Source of the DNA: Planktomarina sp. | GTDB taxonomy: Bacteria; Pseudomonadota; Alphaproteobacteria; Rhodobacterales; Rhodobacteraceae | Reading direction: 5' to 3' | NCBI GenBank assembly: GCA_020630015.1 | Contig: JAHDCF010000037.1 | Coordinates: 1-32,215, forward strand | DNA: 32,215 nucleotides | In this document: positions 7,612 through 16,319 of the stretch, piece by piece | Layout of the letters: each line of letters begins with the position of its first letter | Numbering within the stretch: position 1 is the stretch's first letter | Translations under genes and position numbers: made by a program | Notes under the pieces: generated by a model | Told to the model about the DNA's origin: nothing | The model's database searches: none | What the model saw: only the letters and a program-made list of their open reading frames with translations

Positions 7612-9387
7612 ATGCCAACCTACACCGCACCTACAAAAGATCAGTTGTTTGTTTTGCATGATGTTTTGAAAATTTCAGACATGGATATTGATGGATATGC
7701 CGATCTGGATCGTGATTTCACCACGGCCATTTTTGACGAAGCCGGCAAAATCGCAAACGAAGTCTTGGCCCCATTGAATGTTGTTGGGGACACCGAAGGT
7801 TGTACCTTTGAAAATGGCGTTGTGCGCACCCCCACAGGGTTCAAAGCGGCCTATGATCAAATTCACGAAGGCGGATGGCCCGGTATCGACATGCCAGAGG
7901 CCTATGGCGGGCAAGGCATGCCGCATCTGTTGAACACTGTTTGCGGCGAAATGTTCTGCGCCGCCAACCAAGCGTTCACCATGTATCATGGTCTGACACA
8001 TGGTGCGGCATCCGCGATTGTGGCGCATGGGTCAGATCAACAAAAAGAAACCTATTTGCCAAAGATGATTTCGGGGGAATGGTCCGGCACTATGAACCTG
8101 ACGGAACCCCATTGCGGCACCGATTTGGGCCTGATGCGTACCAAGGCAGAACCGCAAGGTGATGGCACATATAAGGTCACTGGCCAAAAAATCTTTATTT
8201 CAGCAGGCGAACATGACCTGTCTGAAAACATCATCCATTTGGTTTTGGCAAAAATCCCAGGTGGGCCAGACGGCATTAAAGGCGTCAGCTTGTTCATCGT
8301 CCCTAAATTCCACGTGAACGAAGACGGATCCGTCGGGGCCCGCAATGGCGCGGCTTGCGGCAAAATCGAAGAAAAGATGGGCATCCACGGCAACTCTACC
8401 TGTGTAATGAATTACGACGGTGCCACAGGATACCTGTTGGGCGAAGAACACAAAGGCATGCGTGCGATGTTCACAATGATGAACGAGGCCCGCTTGGGTG
8501 TTGGCATGCAAGGCATCGGACAGGCCGAAGTCGCTTATCAAAATGCGGTTGCCTATGCCCAAGATCGACTTCAAGGTCGCGATGTAACTGGCGTCAAAAA
8601 CCCAGATGGGGCCGCGGATCCAATCATCGTACATCCCGATGTGCGCCGATCTTTGATGGATCAAAAAAGCTTTGCCGAAGGTGCCCGGGCTTTTGCATTT
8701 TGGGTTGCCACATTGCTTGATCGTTCTGCGCGGTCTGATGATGCGGATGCCGAAGGCCTTCTGTCTTTGCTGACCCCGGTTGTGAAGGGTTTTCTGACCG
8801 ACGAAGGGTTCGATATGACCATCAAAGCACAGCAGCTTTATGGCGGTCATGGATATATTGAAGAATGGGGAATGTCCCAATTTGCACGCGACGCCCGTAT
8901 CGCGATGATCTATGAAGGTGCCAATGGTGTTCAGGCGCTGGATCTTGTGGGTCGTAAATTGGCCCAAGATGGTGGCAAACACGTGATGGCCTTCTTTGAA
9001 TTGGTGAAAACATTCTGCAAAGAAAACGCCGACGTGGAGGGCATGGAAGACTTTGTGGGCCCATTGAAAAAGGCGTCCAAAGATCTGCAAGCGGCGGGAA
9101 TGTATTTCATGCAAAATGGTATGAAAAACCCAAATCACGCCCTCGCGGGATCCAATGACTTTATGCATCTGTTTGGGCATGTGTGTCTTGGCCTGATGTG
9201 GGCGCGGATGGGGCGTGCGTCGATTGACGCCTTGTCAGCAGGCACAAGCGATCCGGATTTTCACGAAAACAAGCTGCATACCGGACGGTATTACATGGCG
9301 CGTCGCCTTCCCGCGACAGGCATGCATTTGGCCCGTATCGAAAGTGGTGCTGACACCGTGATGGCACTGGAAGCTGCAAACTTCTGA
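7612..9387 (+). CDS. Acyl-CoA dehydrogenase (FadE-like, long form with extra C-terminal domain)
   Basis: An FAD enzyme that makes the trans-2 double bond in acyl-CoA. The 591-residue length fits the long bacterial ACAD form with an extra C-terminal domain. Motifs are [17 protein letters not shown], the FAD-binding [30 protein letters not shown], and [23 protein letters not shown] followed by [13 protein letters not shown]. In the last, Glu435 is in the place of the catalytic base. The C-terminal region includes GQ-rich helices and the closing [21 protein letters not shown]. The context (thiolase and FadB downstream, MerR regulator upstream) points to beta-oxidation. The same family contains DmdC, the methylmercaptopropionyl-CoA dehydrogenase of DMSP demethylation, so a DMSP-related or short-chain substrate cannot be excluded from sequence alone. 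Confidence 0.92.
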   Translation: MPTYTAPTKDQLFVLHDVLKISDMDIDGYADLDRDFTTAIFDEAGKIANEVLAPLNVVGDTEGCTFENGVVRTPTGFKAAYDQIHEGGWPGIDMPEAYGGQGMPHLLNTVCGEMFCAANQAFTMYHGLTHGAASAIVAHGSDQQKETYLPKMISGEWSGTMNLTEPHCGTDLGLMRTKAEPQGDGTYKVTGQKIFISAGEHDLSENIIHLVLAKIPGGPDGIKGVSLFIVPKFHVNEDGSVGARNGAACGKIEEKMGIHGNSTCVMNYDGATGYLLGEEHKGMRAMFTMMNEARLGVGMQGIGQAEVAYQNAVAYAQDRLQGRDVTGVKNPDGAADPIIVHPDVRRSLMDQKSFAEGARAFAFWVATLLDRSARSDDADAEGLLSLLTPVVKGFLTDEGFDMTIKAQQLYGGHGYIEEWGMSQFARDARIAMIYEGANGVQALDLVGRKLAQDGGKHVMAFFELVKTFCKENADVEGMEDFVGPLKKASKDLQAAGMYFMQNGMKNPNHALAGSNDFMHLFGHVCLGLMWARMGRASIDALSAGTSDPDFHENKLHTGRYYMARRLPATGMHLARIESGADTVMALEAANF

Positions 9388-9395
9388 TCCTGGTT

Positions 9396-9430
9396 TGGGC
9401 CTGCTTGGCAGGCCCAGCCTCCGGCGGGAG
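9396..9430 (+). other. Two adjacent intergenic hairpins inside the fad operon
   Basis: GGGCCTGC (9397-9404) pairs with GCAGGCCC (9408-9415) over a TTG loop, with an extra T-A pair outside it. This is followed at once by CTCC-GGCG-GGAG (9419-9430) and TATT. No U-run follows the first stem, so it is unlikely to be a full terminator. It lies between the acyl-CoA dehydrogenase and GST genes and may stabilise or partly attenuate the message. The CTCCGGCGGGAGTATT element is one I associate, from memory, with many gene ends in Rhodobacteraceae genomes. Confidence 0.6.
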
Positions 9431-9459
9431 TATTGGTTGGACAAAGAAAGAGGGATCCG

Positions 9460-10092
9460 ATGACAGTTAAATTGCATTGTTTTGGGGAAAGCGGAAACGC
9501 CTATAAGGCGGCTTTGACGCTGGAACTGGCAGGCATGGATTGGGAACCTGTTTTCGTTGATTTTTTCAACGGCGCCTCCCGCACCGATGATTTTCGCGAT
9601 TTCAATGTCATGGCCGAAGCGCCGGTTCTGGAAACGCCTGAGATAACCCTCAGCCAATCTGGCGCGATCCAACAATGGGTTGTGGATCAAACCGGCAAAC
9701 TGGGTGGCGCGGCCGAAGACAAATACGAAGTTTTGCGCTGGGTTTTGTTCGACAACCACAAAATGTCGTCACAGGCAGGTGTCCTTCGGTTTCTAATGAA
9801 CTTTCTGCCCGAGGAAAAGCGCCCACAAGAAGCCATCCAATTTGTGGCCGGTCGATTAAAGGCCGCATTATCCACGCTTGAGAGGCATTTGGATGGACAC
9901 AACTGGATTGTGGGTGATGACATGACCATCGCTGATATCGCAAATTGTGGGTATCTGTTTTACCCCGAACCTTTCACCTTTGATCGGGCCGATTGGCCCA
10001 ATATTGACGCTTGGCTGACCCGTATTGAGGGAACCCCAGGTTGGAAACACCCATATGATTTGATGCCCGGCAACCCATCGGACCGGACGTAA
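9460..10092 (+). CDS. Glutathione S-transferase family protein
   Basis: A 210-residue protein with a thioredoxin-like N-terminal domain (VKLHCFGESGNAYKAALTLELAGMDWEPVFVDF, and the APVLETPEITLSQSGAIQQWV segment whose SQSGAI corresponds to the glutathione-binding ESxAI turn) and an all-helical C-terminal domain (LERHLDGHNWIVGDDMTIADIANCGYL, with the conserved N-capping TIAD motif). The ATG at 9460 has AAAGAGGG in front. An upstream in-frame start at 9433 lacks support. It sits between acyl-CoA dehydrogenase and thiolase, an arrangement I recall from related genomes. Whether it detoxifies reactive enoyl intermediates or has another thiol-transfer role is unknown. Confidence 0.88.
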   Translation: MTVKLHCFGESGNAYKAALTLELAGMDWEPVFVDFFNGASRTDDFRDFNVMAEAPVLETPEITLSQSGAIQQWVVDQTGKLGGAAEDKYEVLRWVLFDNHKMSSQAGVLRFLMNFLPEEKRPQEAIQFVAGRLKAALSTLERHLDGHNWIVGDDMTIADIANCGYLFYPEPFTFDRADWPNIDAWLTRIEGTPGWKHPYDLMPGNPSDRT

Positions 10093-10103
10093 GAGGAGCA
10101 GAC

Positions 10104-11315
10104 ATGACCGAAGCTTATATTTATGACGCAGTGCGCACCCCGCGTGGGAAAGGCCGCAAAGATGGATCCCTGCACGAAGTCACGGCCAGCCGCCTGTCCG
10201 CTGGTGTTTTGAATGCCCTAAAAGATCGCAATGGTCTGGAAGGTCACGCCGTAGAAGACGTGATTTGGGGCAATGCGACCCAAGTTATGGAACAAGGCGG
10301 GTGTTTGGCCCGTACGGCGGTGCTGCAATCTGAATTGGATGAGGCCATTCCAGGCCTGTCCATCAATCGTTTCTGCGCCTCTGGAATGGAAGCCGTGAAT
10401 TTGGCCGCTAACCAAGTGCGCGGTGGGGCGGGCAATGCCTATATTGCCGGTGGTGTCGAAATGATGAGCCGCGTCGCCATGGGAAGTGACGGGGCTTCGA
10501 TCGCCGTTGATCCATCGATTGCCATGGAACAATATTTTGTCCCCCAAGGCATTTCCGCCGATATCATTGCAACCGAATACGGATTTAGCCGCGATCAAGC
10601 GGATGAATTGGCAGTGCGCAGTCAGGACCGCGCCGCCAAAGCGTGGGAAGAAGGCCGGTTTGATAAATCAATCGTGGCCGTAAAAGATATCAACGGCCTG
10701 CCAATTCTGGACAATGACGAATACATGCGCCCGGGCACCGACATGCAAAGCCTGGGTGGGTTGAAACCTGCGTTCAAAGATATGGGCGAAGCGATGCCCG
10801 GCTTCGACAAGGTTGCTTTGATGAAATATCCGCATCTTGAGCGGATCAACCACATTCACCACGCCGGGAATTCATCCGGCATCGTGGATGGATCGGCCGG
10901 TGTTTTGATCGGCAACGCGGATTTCGGCAAAGAATTTGGCCTGACACCACGCGCCAAAATTCGCGCCACAGCCAAGATTGGTCTTGATCCAACGATCATG
11001 TTGACAGGCCCTGTGCCCGTGACGGAAAAAATTATGGCTGACAGCGGTTTAACCGTCAAAGACATGGACCTTTTTGAAGTGAATGAGGCGTTTGCCTCTG
11101 TCGTTTTGCGCTTCCAGCAGGCCTTTGATGTGGACCCTGACTTGGTCAATGTGAACGGCGGTTCCATCGCCATGGGGCACCCATTGGGGGCCACAGGTGC
11201 GATCATTATTGGCACCCTTTTGGATGAACTAGAACGCAGCGACAAAGAAATCGGCATGGCCACACTTTGTGTCGCGTCTGGTATGGGCGCCGCCACAATT
11301 ATTGAGCGTGTATAA
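10104..11315 (+). CDS. fadA: Acetyl-CoA C-acyltransferase (3-ketoacyl-CoA thiolase)
   Basis: This 403-residue enzyme cleaves 3-ketoacyl-CoA with CoA in the last step of beta-oxidation. Catalytic residues are visible: nucleophile Cys91 in INRFCASGMEAV, His359 in GGSIAMGHPLGATGA, and Cys389 in TLCVASGMGAA. The N terminus YIYDAVRTPRGKGRKDGSLHEV and the DMDLFEVNEAFASV segment are standard thiolase II features. It is preceded by GAGGAG and starts 11 bases after the GST stop. The FadB-type protein follows 21 bases downstream, so the two very likely form the usual FadA-FadB complex. The symbol is assigned by operon context; related thiolases run in the biosynthetic direction (PhaA, AtoB), but the neighbours make degradation the better reading. 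Confidence 0.93.
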   Translation: MTEAYIYDAVRTPRGKGRKDGSLHEVTASRLSAGVLNALKDRNGLEGHAVEDVIWGNATQVMEQGGCLARTAVLQSELDEAIPGLSINRFCASGMEAVNLAANQVRGGAGNAYIAGGVEMMSRVAMGSDGASIAVDPSIAMEQYFVPQGISADIIATEYGFSRDQADELAVRSQDRAAKAWEEGRFDKSIVAVKDINGLPILDNDEYMRPGTDMQSLGGLKPAFKDMGEAMPGFDKVALMKYPHLERINHIHHAGNSSGIVDGSAGVLIGNADFGKEFGLTPRAKIRATAKIGLDPTIMLTGPVPVTEKIMADSGLTVKDMDLFEVNEAFASVVLRFQQAFDVDPDLVNVNGGSIAMGHPLGATGAIIIGTLLDELERSDKEIGMATLCVASGMGAATIIERV

Positions 11316-11336
11316 GAGCATACGGGGACCACAGAT

Positions 11337-13523
11337 ATGACCGACTTTACAATGAACATCGATGCCGATGGCGTGGCCACAATCGTATGGGACACCCAAG
11401 GCAAATCCATGAACGTCATGAACATGCAAGGCTATGAAGATATGATGGCCCATGTTGATGCGGCCCTTGCCGACGACAATGTGAAAGGCATCGTCATCAC
11501 ATCTGGCAAGGAAGGTTCTTTTGCCGGCGGGATGGATCTTAACATCATCGCCCAAATGAAAGAAGCCGCTGGCGACAACCCTGCCAAAGGCCTGTTTGAC
11601 GGGCTGATGCGCACCCATGGGCAACTGCGCCGGATCGAACGCGCAGGTATGGACCCTAAAACATTGAAGGGCGGCAAGCCAATCGCGGCCGCCCTGCCCG
11701 GCACCGCTTTGGGCATCGGGCTTGAAATCCCGTTGTGCACCCATCGCATTTTCTGTGCGGACAATCCCAAGGCCAAAATCGGTCTGCCAGAAATCAAAGT
11801 GGGCATCTTTCCAGGCATGGGTGGCACAACGCGCTTAAGCCGGAAATTGGGTGCCATGGGTGCATCAGAACCCCTGCTTCAAGGCAAGATGTATGACCCA
11901 AAGAAAGCGAAGTCCGTTGGCTTGATCGATGAGGTGGTGGACGATCCGTTGGCCGCAGCCAAAGAATGGGTTTTGAATGCCAAAGACGCCGATCTGGTGA
12001 AACCTTGGGATGCAAAGGGCTACAAAATGCCCGGTGGTGCACCATATCATCCGGCAGGTTTCATGACTTTTGTTGGGGCATCCGCCATGGTGAATGGCAA
12101 CACCCAAGGGGTGTATCCAGCCGCCAAAGCCTTGCTTTCTTCGGTCTACGAAGGGGCAATGGTGCCTTTTGACACCGCCCTTAAGATCGAAGCGCGGTGG
12201 TTTACCAATGTCCTGATGAACCCAAGTTCCGCCAATATGATCCGGTCTTTGTTCATCAACAAAGAAGCGTTGGAAAAGGGGGCTGTTCGTCCCGCGGATG
12301 TGCCGGACCAAACCGTGAAAAAGGTTGGCGTATTGGGCGCGGGTATGATGGGGGCTGGTATCGCGTTGGTCTCTGCCCAAGCGGGGATTGATGTGGTTTT
12401 GGTCGACACAGATCAAGAGCGTGCGGACAAAGGCAAAGCCTATGCCGAAGCCCATTGGGCCAAGGGTGTCGGCCGCAAGAAAATCACCGAAGAAAAGAAA
12501 GACGGCTATCTTGCCAAAATCAACGCCACCCCTGATTTGGATGCGCTGAAAGGCTGTGACCTGATTGTTGAGGCCGTGTTCGAAGACATGGGCGTAAAGG
12601 CCGAGATGACCAAAAAGGTGGAAGCCGTGATTGGCGATGATTGCATCTTCGCCTCCAACACCTCTACCCTGCCGATCACGGAACTGGCGAAGGCATCGTC
12701 ACGCGCGGATCAATTCATTGGCATTCACTTCTTCAGCCCTGTTGAGAAGATGCTGTTGGTTGAGATCATCAAAGGGGCAGAGACCGGTGACCGGGCTGTT
12801 GCCAAGGCACTGGATTATGTGCGCCAGATCCGCAAAACGCCAATCGTGGTGAACGATGCGCGGTTCTTCTATGCCAACCGTTGCATCATCCCTTACATCA
12901 ACGAAGGTATTCGCATGGTGAAAGAAGGTGTTGAACCTGCCTTGATCGAAAACGCCGCCAAACTGGTGGGCATGCCTTTGGGGCCACTTCAACTGGTGGA
13001 TGAAACATCCATTGATTTGGGGGCCAAAATCGCACGGGCAACCAAAGCGGCGATGGGTAAAGATTACCCCGATGAAGCCGTGGATGAGATCATCTTCTGG
13101 ATGGAAGGCGAAGGTCGTTTGGGACGCAAAGCCAACGCGGGCTTTTATGATTATGACGAAAAGGGCAAGCGCCAATGTTTGTGGGATGGCATCAAAGCCA
13201 AATACCCAACCGCCGAGGATCAGCCTGATCTGACAGAGGTGCAACACCGCTTGTTGTTCGCTCAAACGCTTGAGGCCGTGCGCGCCCTTGAAGACGGTGT
13301 GCTGATGGATATCCGCGAAGGCGATGTGGGCGCCATTCTGGGCTGGGGCTTTGCGCCATGGTCCGGCGGGCCACTGTCATGGCTTGATATGATCGGGGCT
13401 GCCTATGCCGCGGAACGTTGTGATGAACTCAGCGCCAAACACGGCGCGCGGTTTGCAACCCCTGCCCTGCTGCGTGAAATGGCCAGCGAAGGGGAAGAGT
13501 TTTACACAAAGTTTGCAGCGTAG
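11337..13523 (+). CDS. fadB: Bifunctional enoyl-CoA hydratase/3-hydroxyacyl-CoA dehydrogenase
   Basis: This 728-residue multifunctional enzyme hydrates enoyl-CoA and oxidises 3-hydroxyacyl-CoA with NAD. The N-terminal crotonase domain (about 1-190) keeps both catalytic glutamates: ALGIGLEIPLC, replacing the usual GGGCE, and IGLPEIKVGIFPGMGGTTRLSR. The central Rossmann domain begins at about 328 with KKVGVLGAGMMGAGIA. NTSTLPITELA and GIHFFSPVEKM (catalytic His463) follow. The C-terminal domains include GFFYANR-like RFFYANRCIIPYINEG and GFAPWSGGPLSWLD. Length and order match FadJ/FadB alpha subunits. It is the last gene of the operon; the next gene is of different composition. AGAGCATACGGGGA supplies the ribosome-binding site. 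Confidence 0.94.
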   Translation: MTDFTMNIDADGVATIVWDTQGKSMNVMNMQGYEDMMAHVDAALADDNVKGIVITSGKEGSFAGGMDLNIIAQMKEAAGDNPAKGLFDGLMRTHGQLRRIERAGMDPKTLKGGKPIAAALPGTALGIGLEIPLCTHRIFCADNPKAKIGLPEIKVGIFPGMGGTTRLSRKLGAMGASEPLLQGKMYDPKKAKSVGLIDEVVDDPLAAAKEWVLNAKDADLVKPWDAKGYKMPGGAPYHPAGFMTFVGASAMVNGNTQGVYPAAKALLSSVYEGAMVPFDTALKIEARWFTNVLMNPSSANMIRSLFINKEALEKGAVRPADVPDQTVKKVGVLGAGMMGAGIALVSAQAGIDVVLVDTDQERADKGKAYAEAHWAKGVGRKKITEEKKDGYLAKINATPDLDALKGCDLIVEAVFEDMGVKAEMTKKVEAVIGDDCIFASNTSTLPITELAKASSRADQFIGIHFFSPVEKMLLVEIIKGAETGDRAVAKALDYVRQIRKTPIVVNDARFFYANRCIIPYINEGIRMVKEGVEPALIENAAKLVGMPLGPLQLVDETSIDLGAKIARATKAAMGKDYPDEAVDEIIFWMEGEGRLGRKANAGFYDYDEKGKRQCLWDGIKAKYPTAEDQPDLTEVQHRLLFAQTLEAVRALEDGVLMDIREGDVGAILGWGFAPWSGGPLSWLDMIGAAYAAERCDELSAKHGARFATPALLREMASEGEEFYTKFAA

Positions 13524-13584
13524 AACCCGCAGGACCGCTCGCTTACGGATTGAATCACGATAAACGGATCACTAGGTCACAGGG

Positions 13585-14067
13585 ATGAAACACTTCCTTG
13601 TGGCCTTTCTTATTCTGTTTTCAACATTAGTATCCGGACATGAAAGGTCACAAATTCATGTGCCTGATCTCATCCATTGCGTTGATGAATTCAGGGATGT
13701 GACGTTAAGAGTAAAAGACGACCCCAGCTTCTTACCCTTCCAATACTTGATGAATGAAGACGGCTTTGGAATTTTGGTTGGAATGCTTGGTTACCATGCC
13801 ACTTGGGCAGTTCTAACAGATTTCAAAGCATCACCACCAAAGGCTTTCGAAACTTTCGAAGGTTCAGGTGTTTGGGGCCGGATGTACACACCGCACCTCA
13901 TTCGCCTTTGGTTGGAAGAGTGCGGCGCTGTTTGGCAGGGATCATTCAAAGGACATCCACCAGAAATTATTCGGCCAAATGTGAAACAATCAATTTTTCT
14001 TGGACCATCTGGACTTTCATCAGAAGCGGGCCAAGATCTTCTGCCGCCAAAACGTCGCAATAAGTAA
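13585..14067 (+). CDS. Hypothetical secreted protein, AT-rich orphan
   Basis: A 160-residue protein that I do not recognise. It begins with a convincing signal peptide (MKHFLVAFLILFSTLVSGHE, cleavage near residue 18-19), so it should be exported. There are three Cys-bearing or aromatic segments (LIHCVDEF, LEECGAVWQG, VWGRMYTPHLIRLWLEE) but no known domain. Base composition differs from its neighbours: most 60-base stretches here are 42-45% GC by hand count, against about 60% at the end of the upstream gene. Codon choice (more AAA, ATT, TCA) follows. This suggests later acquisition. It sits alone between fadB and a bidirectional terminator. Confidence 0.65.
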   Translation: MKHFLVAFLILFSTLVSGHERSQIHVPDLIHCVDEFRDVTLRVKDDPSFLPFQYLMNEDGFGILVGMLGYHATWAVLTDFKASPPKAFETFEGSGVWGRMYTPHLIRLWLEECGAVWQGSFKGHPPEIIRPNVKQSIFLGPSGLSSEAGQDLLPPKRRNK

Positions 14068-14070
14068 AAA

Positions 14071-14096
14071 AAGGGCGTGGCAGCACCCGCGCCCTT
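14071..14096. terminator. Bidirectional rho-independent terminator
   Basis: A 10-bp stem (14071-14080 with 14087-14096, one G-U wobble) closes a 6-base loop CAGCAC. An A-run (14066-14072) on the left gives a U-tract for minus-strand transcripts. The right side (TTCTCATTT) is weaker. It lies 3 bases after the stop of the plus-strand orphan and 21 bases past the stop of the minus-strand SnoaL protein, so it separates two convergent genes. Confidence 0.85.
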
Positions 14097-14117
14097 CTCA
14101 TTTAATTTGAACAGATC

Positions 14118-14888
14118 TTAGAACTTGCCGTTGTCATTGGCGGACTCAGTCGGGATGTCGGCAATGACGTCCCAATGCTCAACCACCAGTCCGTCCTCAA
14201 CGCGGAACAAATCAAAAAACGCCGTCGGCGTATCGCCCATCGCCCCTTCTGAAGCTGTGAAGACGAAGTTGCCATCAGCAACCACCATGTGAACCTTATC
14301 ATACCGCATGGCGCTGCCTGCCTCGGCCATGGCTTGCATCGCGCCGCCCAACGCCTCTAGCCCGTCACCTACGCCCGGATTGTGCTGCAAGTAAGTTACC
14401 GGTGAAATATAATCGGTCACCTTCTCCATCTTACCGCCGATCATAATGTCAGCCATCAAACCTTCGATCAGGGCTTTGTTGGCGGCGCTTTTGTCTTTGT
14501 CAGTAATCTCGGTCGGGCCATCTGTCATGGTACGGCCTGATGCGTTCACCTCGGCGATGGGTTGCAGATTGTCCCAATGTTCAGCGACCTTGCCGTCTTC
14601 GATACGAAAGACGTCGAAGGCCACCATCGTAGGGCCGCCAAAGGCTTGCGCGTTGGTGTATGTGTTGTGCATTACCACCATATCACCCTCAGCAATCACC
14701 CGGTGGGTGGTGATGCCAATATTCATATCCTTCAAAGCCGGCACCATGCCAATGACGGGGGCCGCGCCCGTGGGCACACCGGCGTTATGTTGAATGTAAT
14801 CCGGGGCGAGCAGTGCCTCTGTGGCGGCTGCGTCAAAATCCACAAAAATGGCTGTCACGGCAGCCAATGCAATTTCTGTAGGGGTCAT
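14118..14888 (-). CDS. Tandem SnoaL-like (NTF2 superfamily) protein
   Basis: A 256-residue protein made of two SnoaL-like domains. Domain 1 (about 5-120) has YIQHNAGVPTG, MVVMHNTYT, FDVFRIEDGKVAEHWDN. Domain 2 (about 135-250) has YLQHNPGVGDG, NFVFTASEG, FDLFRVEDGLVVEHWDV. The shared QHN and FRxEDGxxxEHWD signatures are typical of SnoaL polyketide cyclase-like and related proteins of uncertain activity. No signal peptide is visible. AAAGGATGG stands before the ATG at 14888; the upstream in-frame extension (to 14957) crosses the operator region and is rejected. It is divergent from an HxlR regulator, so it is probably that regulator's target. A catalytic role against a small reactive compound is possible but unproven. 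Confidence 0.8.
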   Translation of the reverse strand: MTPTEIALAAVTAIFVDFDAAATEALLAPDYIQHNAGVPTGAAPVIGMVPALKDMNIGITTHRVIAEGDMVVMHNTYTNAQAFGGPTMVAFDVFRIEDGKVAEHWDNLQPIAEVNASGRTMTDGPTEITDKDKSAANKALIEGLMADIMIGGKMEKVTDYISPVTYLQHNPGVGDGLEALGGAMQAMAEAGSAMRYDKVHMVVADGNFVFTASEGAMGDTPTAFFDLFRVEDGLVVEHWDVIADIPTESANDNGKF

Positions 14889-14910
14889 GTTCCATCCTTT
14901 TAGAATCGAT

Positions 14911-14955
14911 TTGAGTGTTCGATGAGCAAGTGGTATCAAATAGATACCTAGTATC
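14911..14955 (+). promoter_or_regulatory. hxlR promoter with GTATC/GATAC operator repeats
   Basis: TTGAGT (14911-14916) and TATCAA (14934-14939) are spaced by 17 bases and point toward hxlR. The -10 lies inside an inverted repeat GGTATC (14932-14937) and GATACC (14943-14948). A third copy, GTATC (14951-14955), forms a second palindrome with GATAC. HxlR-type regulators bind such short inverted repeats. Occupancy would block the hxlR promoter and the divergent SnoaL promoter. The repeats are seen; binding is inferred. Confidence 0.5.
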
Positions 14956-14981
14956 AATTACGCACTTTAAAGGAACTAAGT

Positions 14982-15350
14982 ATGCTTCCAGTAACCGCCA
15001 ATTCAGACAATGACGTCGACAACTGCCCCATCCGCCAAGTCCTCAGTCAAGTGACCGGCAAGTGGCAGATGCTTATTATTCTGGCGCTTGAGGATGGCGG
15101 TCTAAGGTTCGGGCAATTGAAACGGACCGTCGGAGACATAACCCAAAGGGTTTTAACGGAAAACCTACGCAAGCTGGAAAGGGATGGATATTTGACCCGA
15201 ACAGTGGATGCCGGCCCGCCAGTCTCTGTCACCTATAGGCTGACCGCCATCGGGGTAGAATTGATGGCGTATCTCAAAGACTTTACGGCTTGGGCTGCTC
15301 AAACACATCCAAAGGTTCGTCAATCCAGGCAAAATTTCGACGCGGTTTAA
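14982..15350 (+). CDS. HxlR-family transcriptional regulator
   Basis: A 122-residue winged helix-turn-helix protein. The family signature is complete: CPIRQVLSQVTGKWQMLIILALEDGGLRFGQLKRTV, then ITQRVLTENLRKLERDGYLTRTV, and VSVTYRLTAIGVELM for the wing. Cys15 in NCPIR matches the N-terminal cysteine that serves as a redox or electrophile sensor in YodB/HypR-type members. The C terminus has no further cysteine. AAAGGA precedes the ATG at 14982. It is divergent from the double-SnoaL gene, with palindromes between them, so autoregulation and control of that gene are likely. Its stop shares TTAA with the convergent EamA transporter gene. Confidence 0.9.
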   Translation: MLPVTANSDNDVDNCPIRQVLSQVTGKWQMLIILALEDGGLRFGQLKRTVGDITQRVLTENLRKLERDGYLTRTVDAGPPVSVTYRLTAIGVELMAYLKDFTAWAAQTHPKVRQSRQNFDAV

Positions 15351-16249
15351 TCGGTATTTCGCGCCGAGCGCACAGCAATCACAACACCTGTGATGATAAT
15401 GATTGCCACGCCCAGAATGCCCCATGGGCCCATCGCAACCCCAAAGACCAGCCAAGCTGTGATCCCCGCAAAGATCAGCATCGAATATTCGAAGATGGTC
15501 ACATAGGTCGCCTCTCCGATCAGATAGGCCTGCATGATGCAGCCAATCCCCACCAGGGAAAACAATGCCTGGGCCAAGATGACTTGCCACGTTTGGAAAT
15601 TGGGCCAGACCCAACCGCGTGTCAGGTAACCATCCCCCCCGCCTGTGGTCATCTCAATAAACAACAGGGCAACGGCACCGATGATCATCATCTGGAACAT
15701 ATATCCCCACAAAAGGGATATGGCGCTTTCCCCTTCGCACCATTTGCGTGTCGACACAGATCCAAATGCGTACAAAAGCCCCCCAGAAATCGGAATTAGG
15801 TTTTGCCAGCCAAAGTCGCCTGCATCTGGTTTCAAAACCAACATCACGCCGCAAAACCCGATCAACGCGGTTAACAGACGGATCGGCCCGATCGCGCGTT
15901 TTGACCAAATCGCATCAATAAACATCACCAGAATCGGTGACGTGAAAAGCCCAGCCGCAACAGCCGAGATGGGAAAGAATCCCAAACTGCCGAAATAGAC
16001 AATCATTGCACCCGCCAAAAACAGATTTCGGGCAAACACCCACCAAAACCGTTTGGGCCACAAACGCCAACCCAACATCCATCCAGCCATCAACGCGACA
16101 GGCACCGCAATCGCGCTGCGGGTCATGTGAAATTGCCAAAGGCTGATGTCATCTGCGATCAATATGACAAAGTTATCGATGAAGCCCAAAATGGCCATTC
16201 CGAAAACCATAAAGCCGATGGATCGAAGAGTCTGTGTCGGTTGTTCCAT
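15347..16249 (-). CDS. EamA-like DMT-superfamily transporter
   Basis: A 300-residue inner-membrane protein with about 10 hydrophobic segments arranged as two EamA repeats. Repeat 1 includes FYFGSLGFFPISAV-like IVYFGSLGFFPISAVAAGLFTSPILVMFI. Repeat 2 includes LVGIGCIMQAYLIGEATYVTIFEYSMLIFAGI. These are standard drug/metabolite exporter motifs. The substrate is unknown; family members export amino acids or other metabolites. It runs tail-to-tail with hxlR, sharing the last four bases, and head-to-head with the acyl-CoA synthetase 70 bases away. There is no evident operon partner. Confidence 0.88.
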   Translation of the reverse strand: MEQPTQTLRSIGFMVFGMAILGFIDNFVILIADDISLWQFHMTRSAIAVPVALMAGWMLGWRLWPKRFWWVFARNLFLAGAMIVYFGSLGFFPISAVAAGLFTSPILVMFIDAIWSKRAIGPIRLLTALIGFCGVMLVLKPDAGDFGWQNLIPISGGLLYAFGSVSTRKWCEGESAISLLWGYMFQMMIIGAVALLFIEMTTGGGDGYLTRGWVWPNFQTWQVILAQALFSLVGIGCIMQAYLIGEATYVTIFEYSMLIFAGITAWLVFGVAMGPWGILGVAIIIITGVVIAVRSARNTD

Positions 16250-16319
16250 GAAGGAACAATTGCGGTCTTGAATTCAGCGGCGCAAGCGCGATAGTGCGCA
16301 AAACTGAAAGGAATGCGAC

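Noticed and set aside
8200-9180. 326-codon open frame on the minus strand
   Set aside because: It lies wholly antisense to the acyl-CoA dehydrogenase, whose motifs are complete, and its translation shows no domain. It is a codon-bias shadow.
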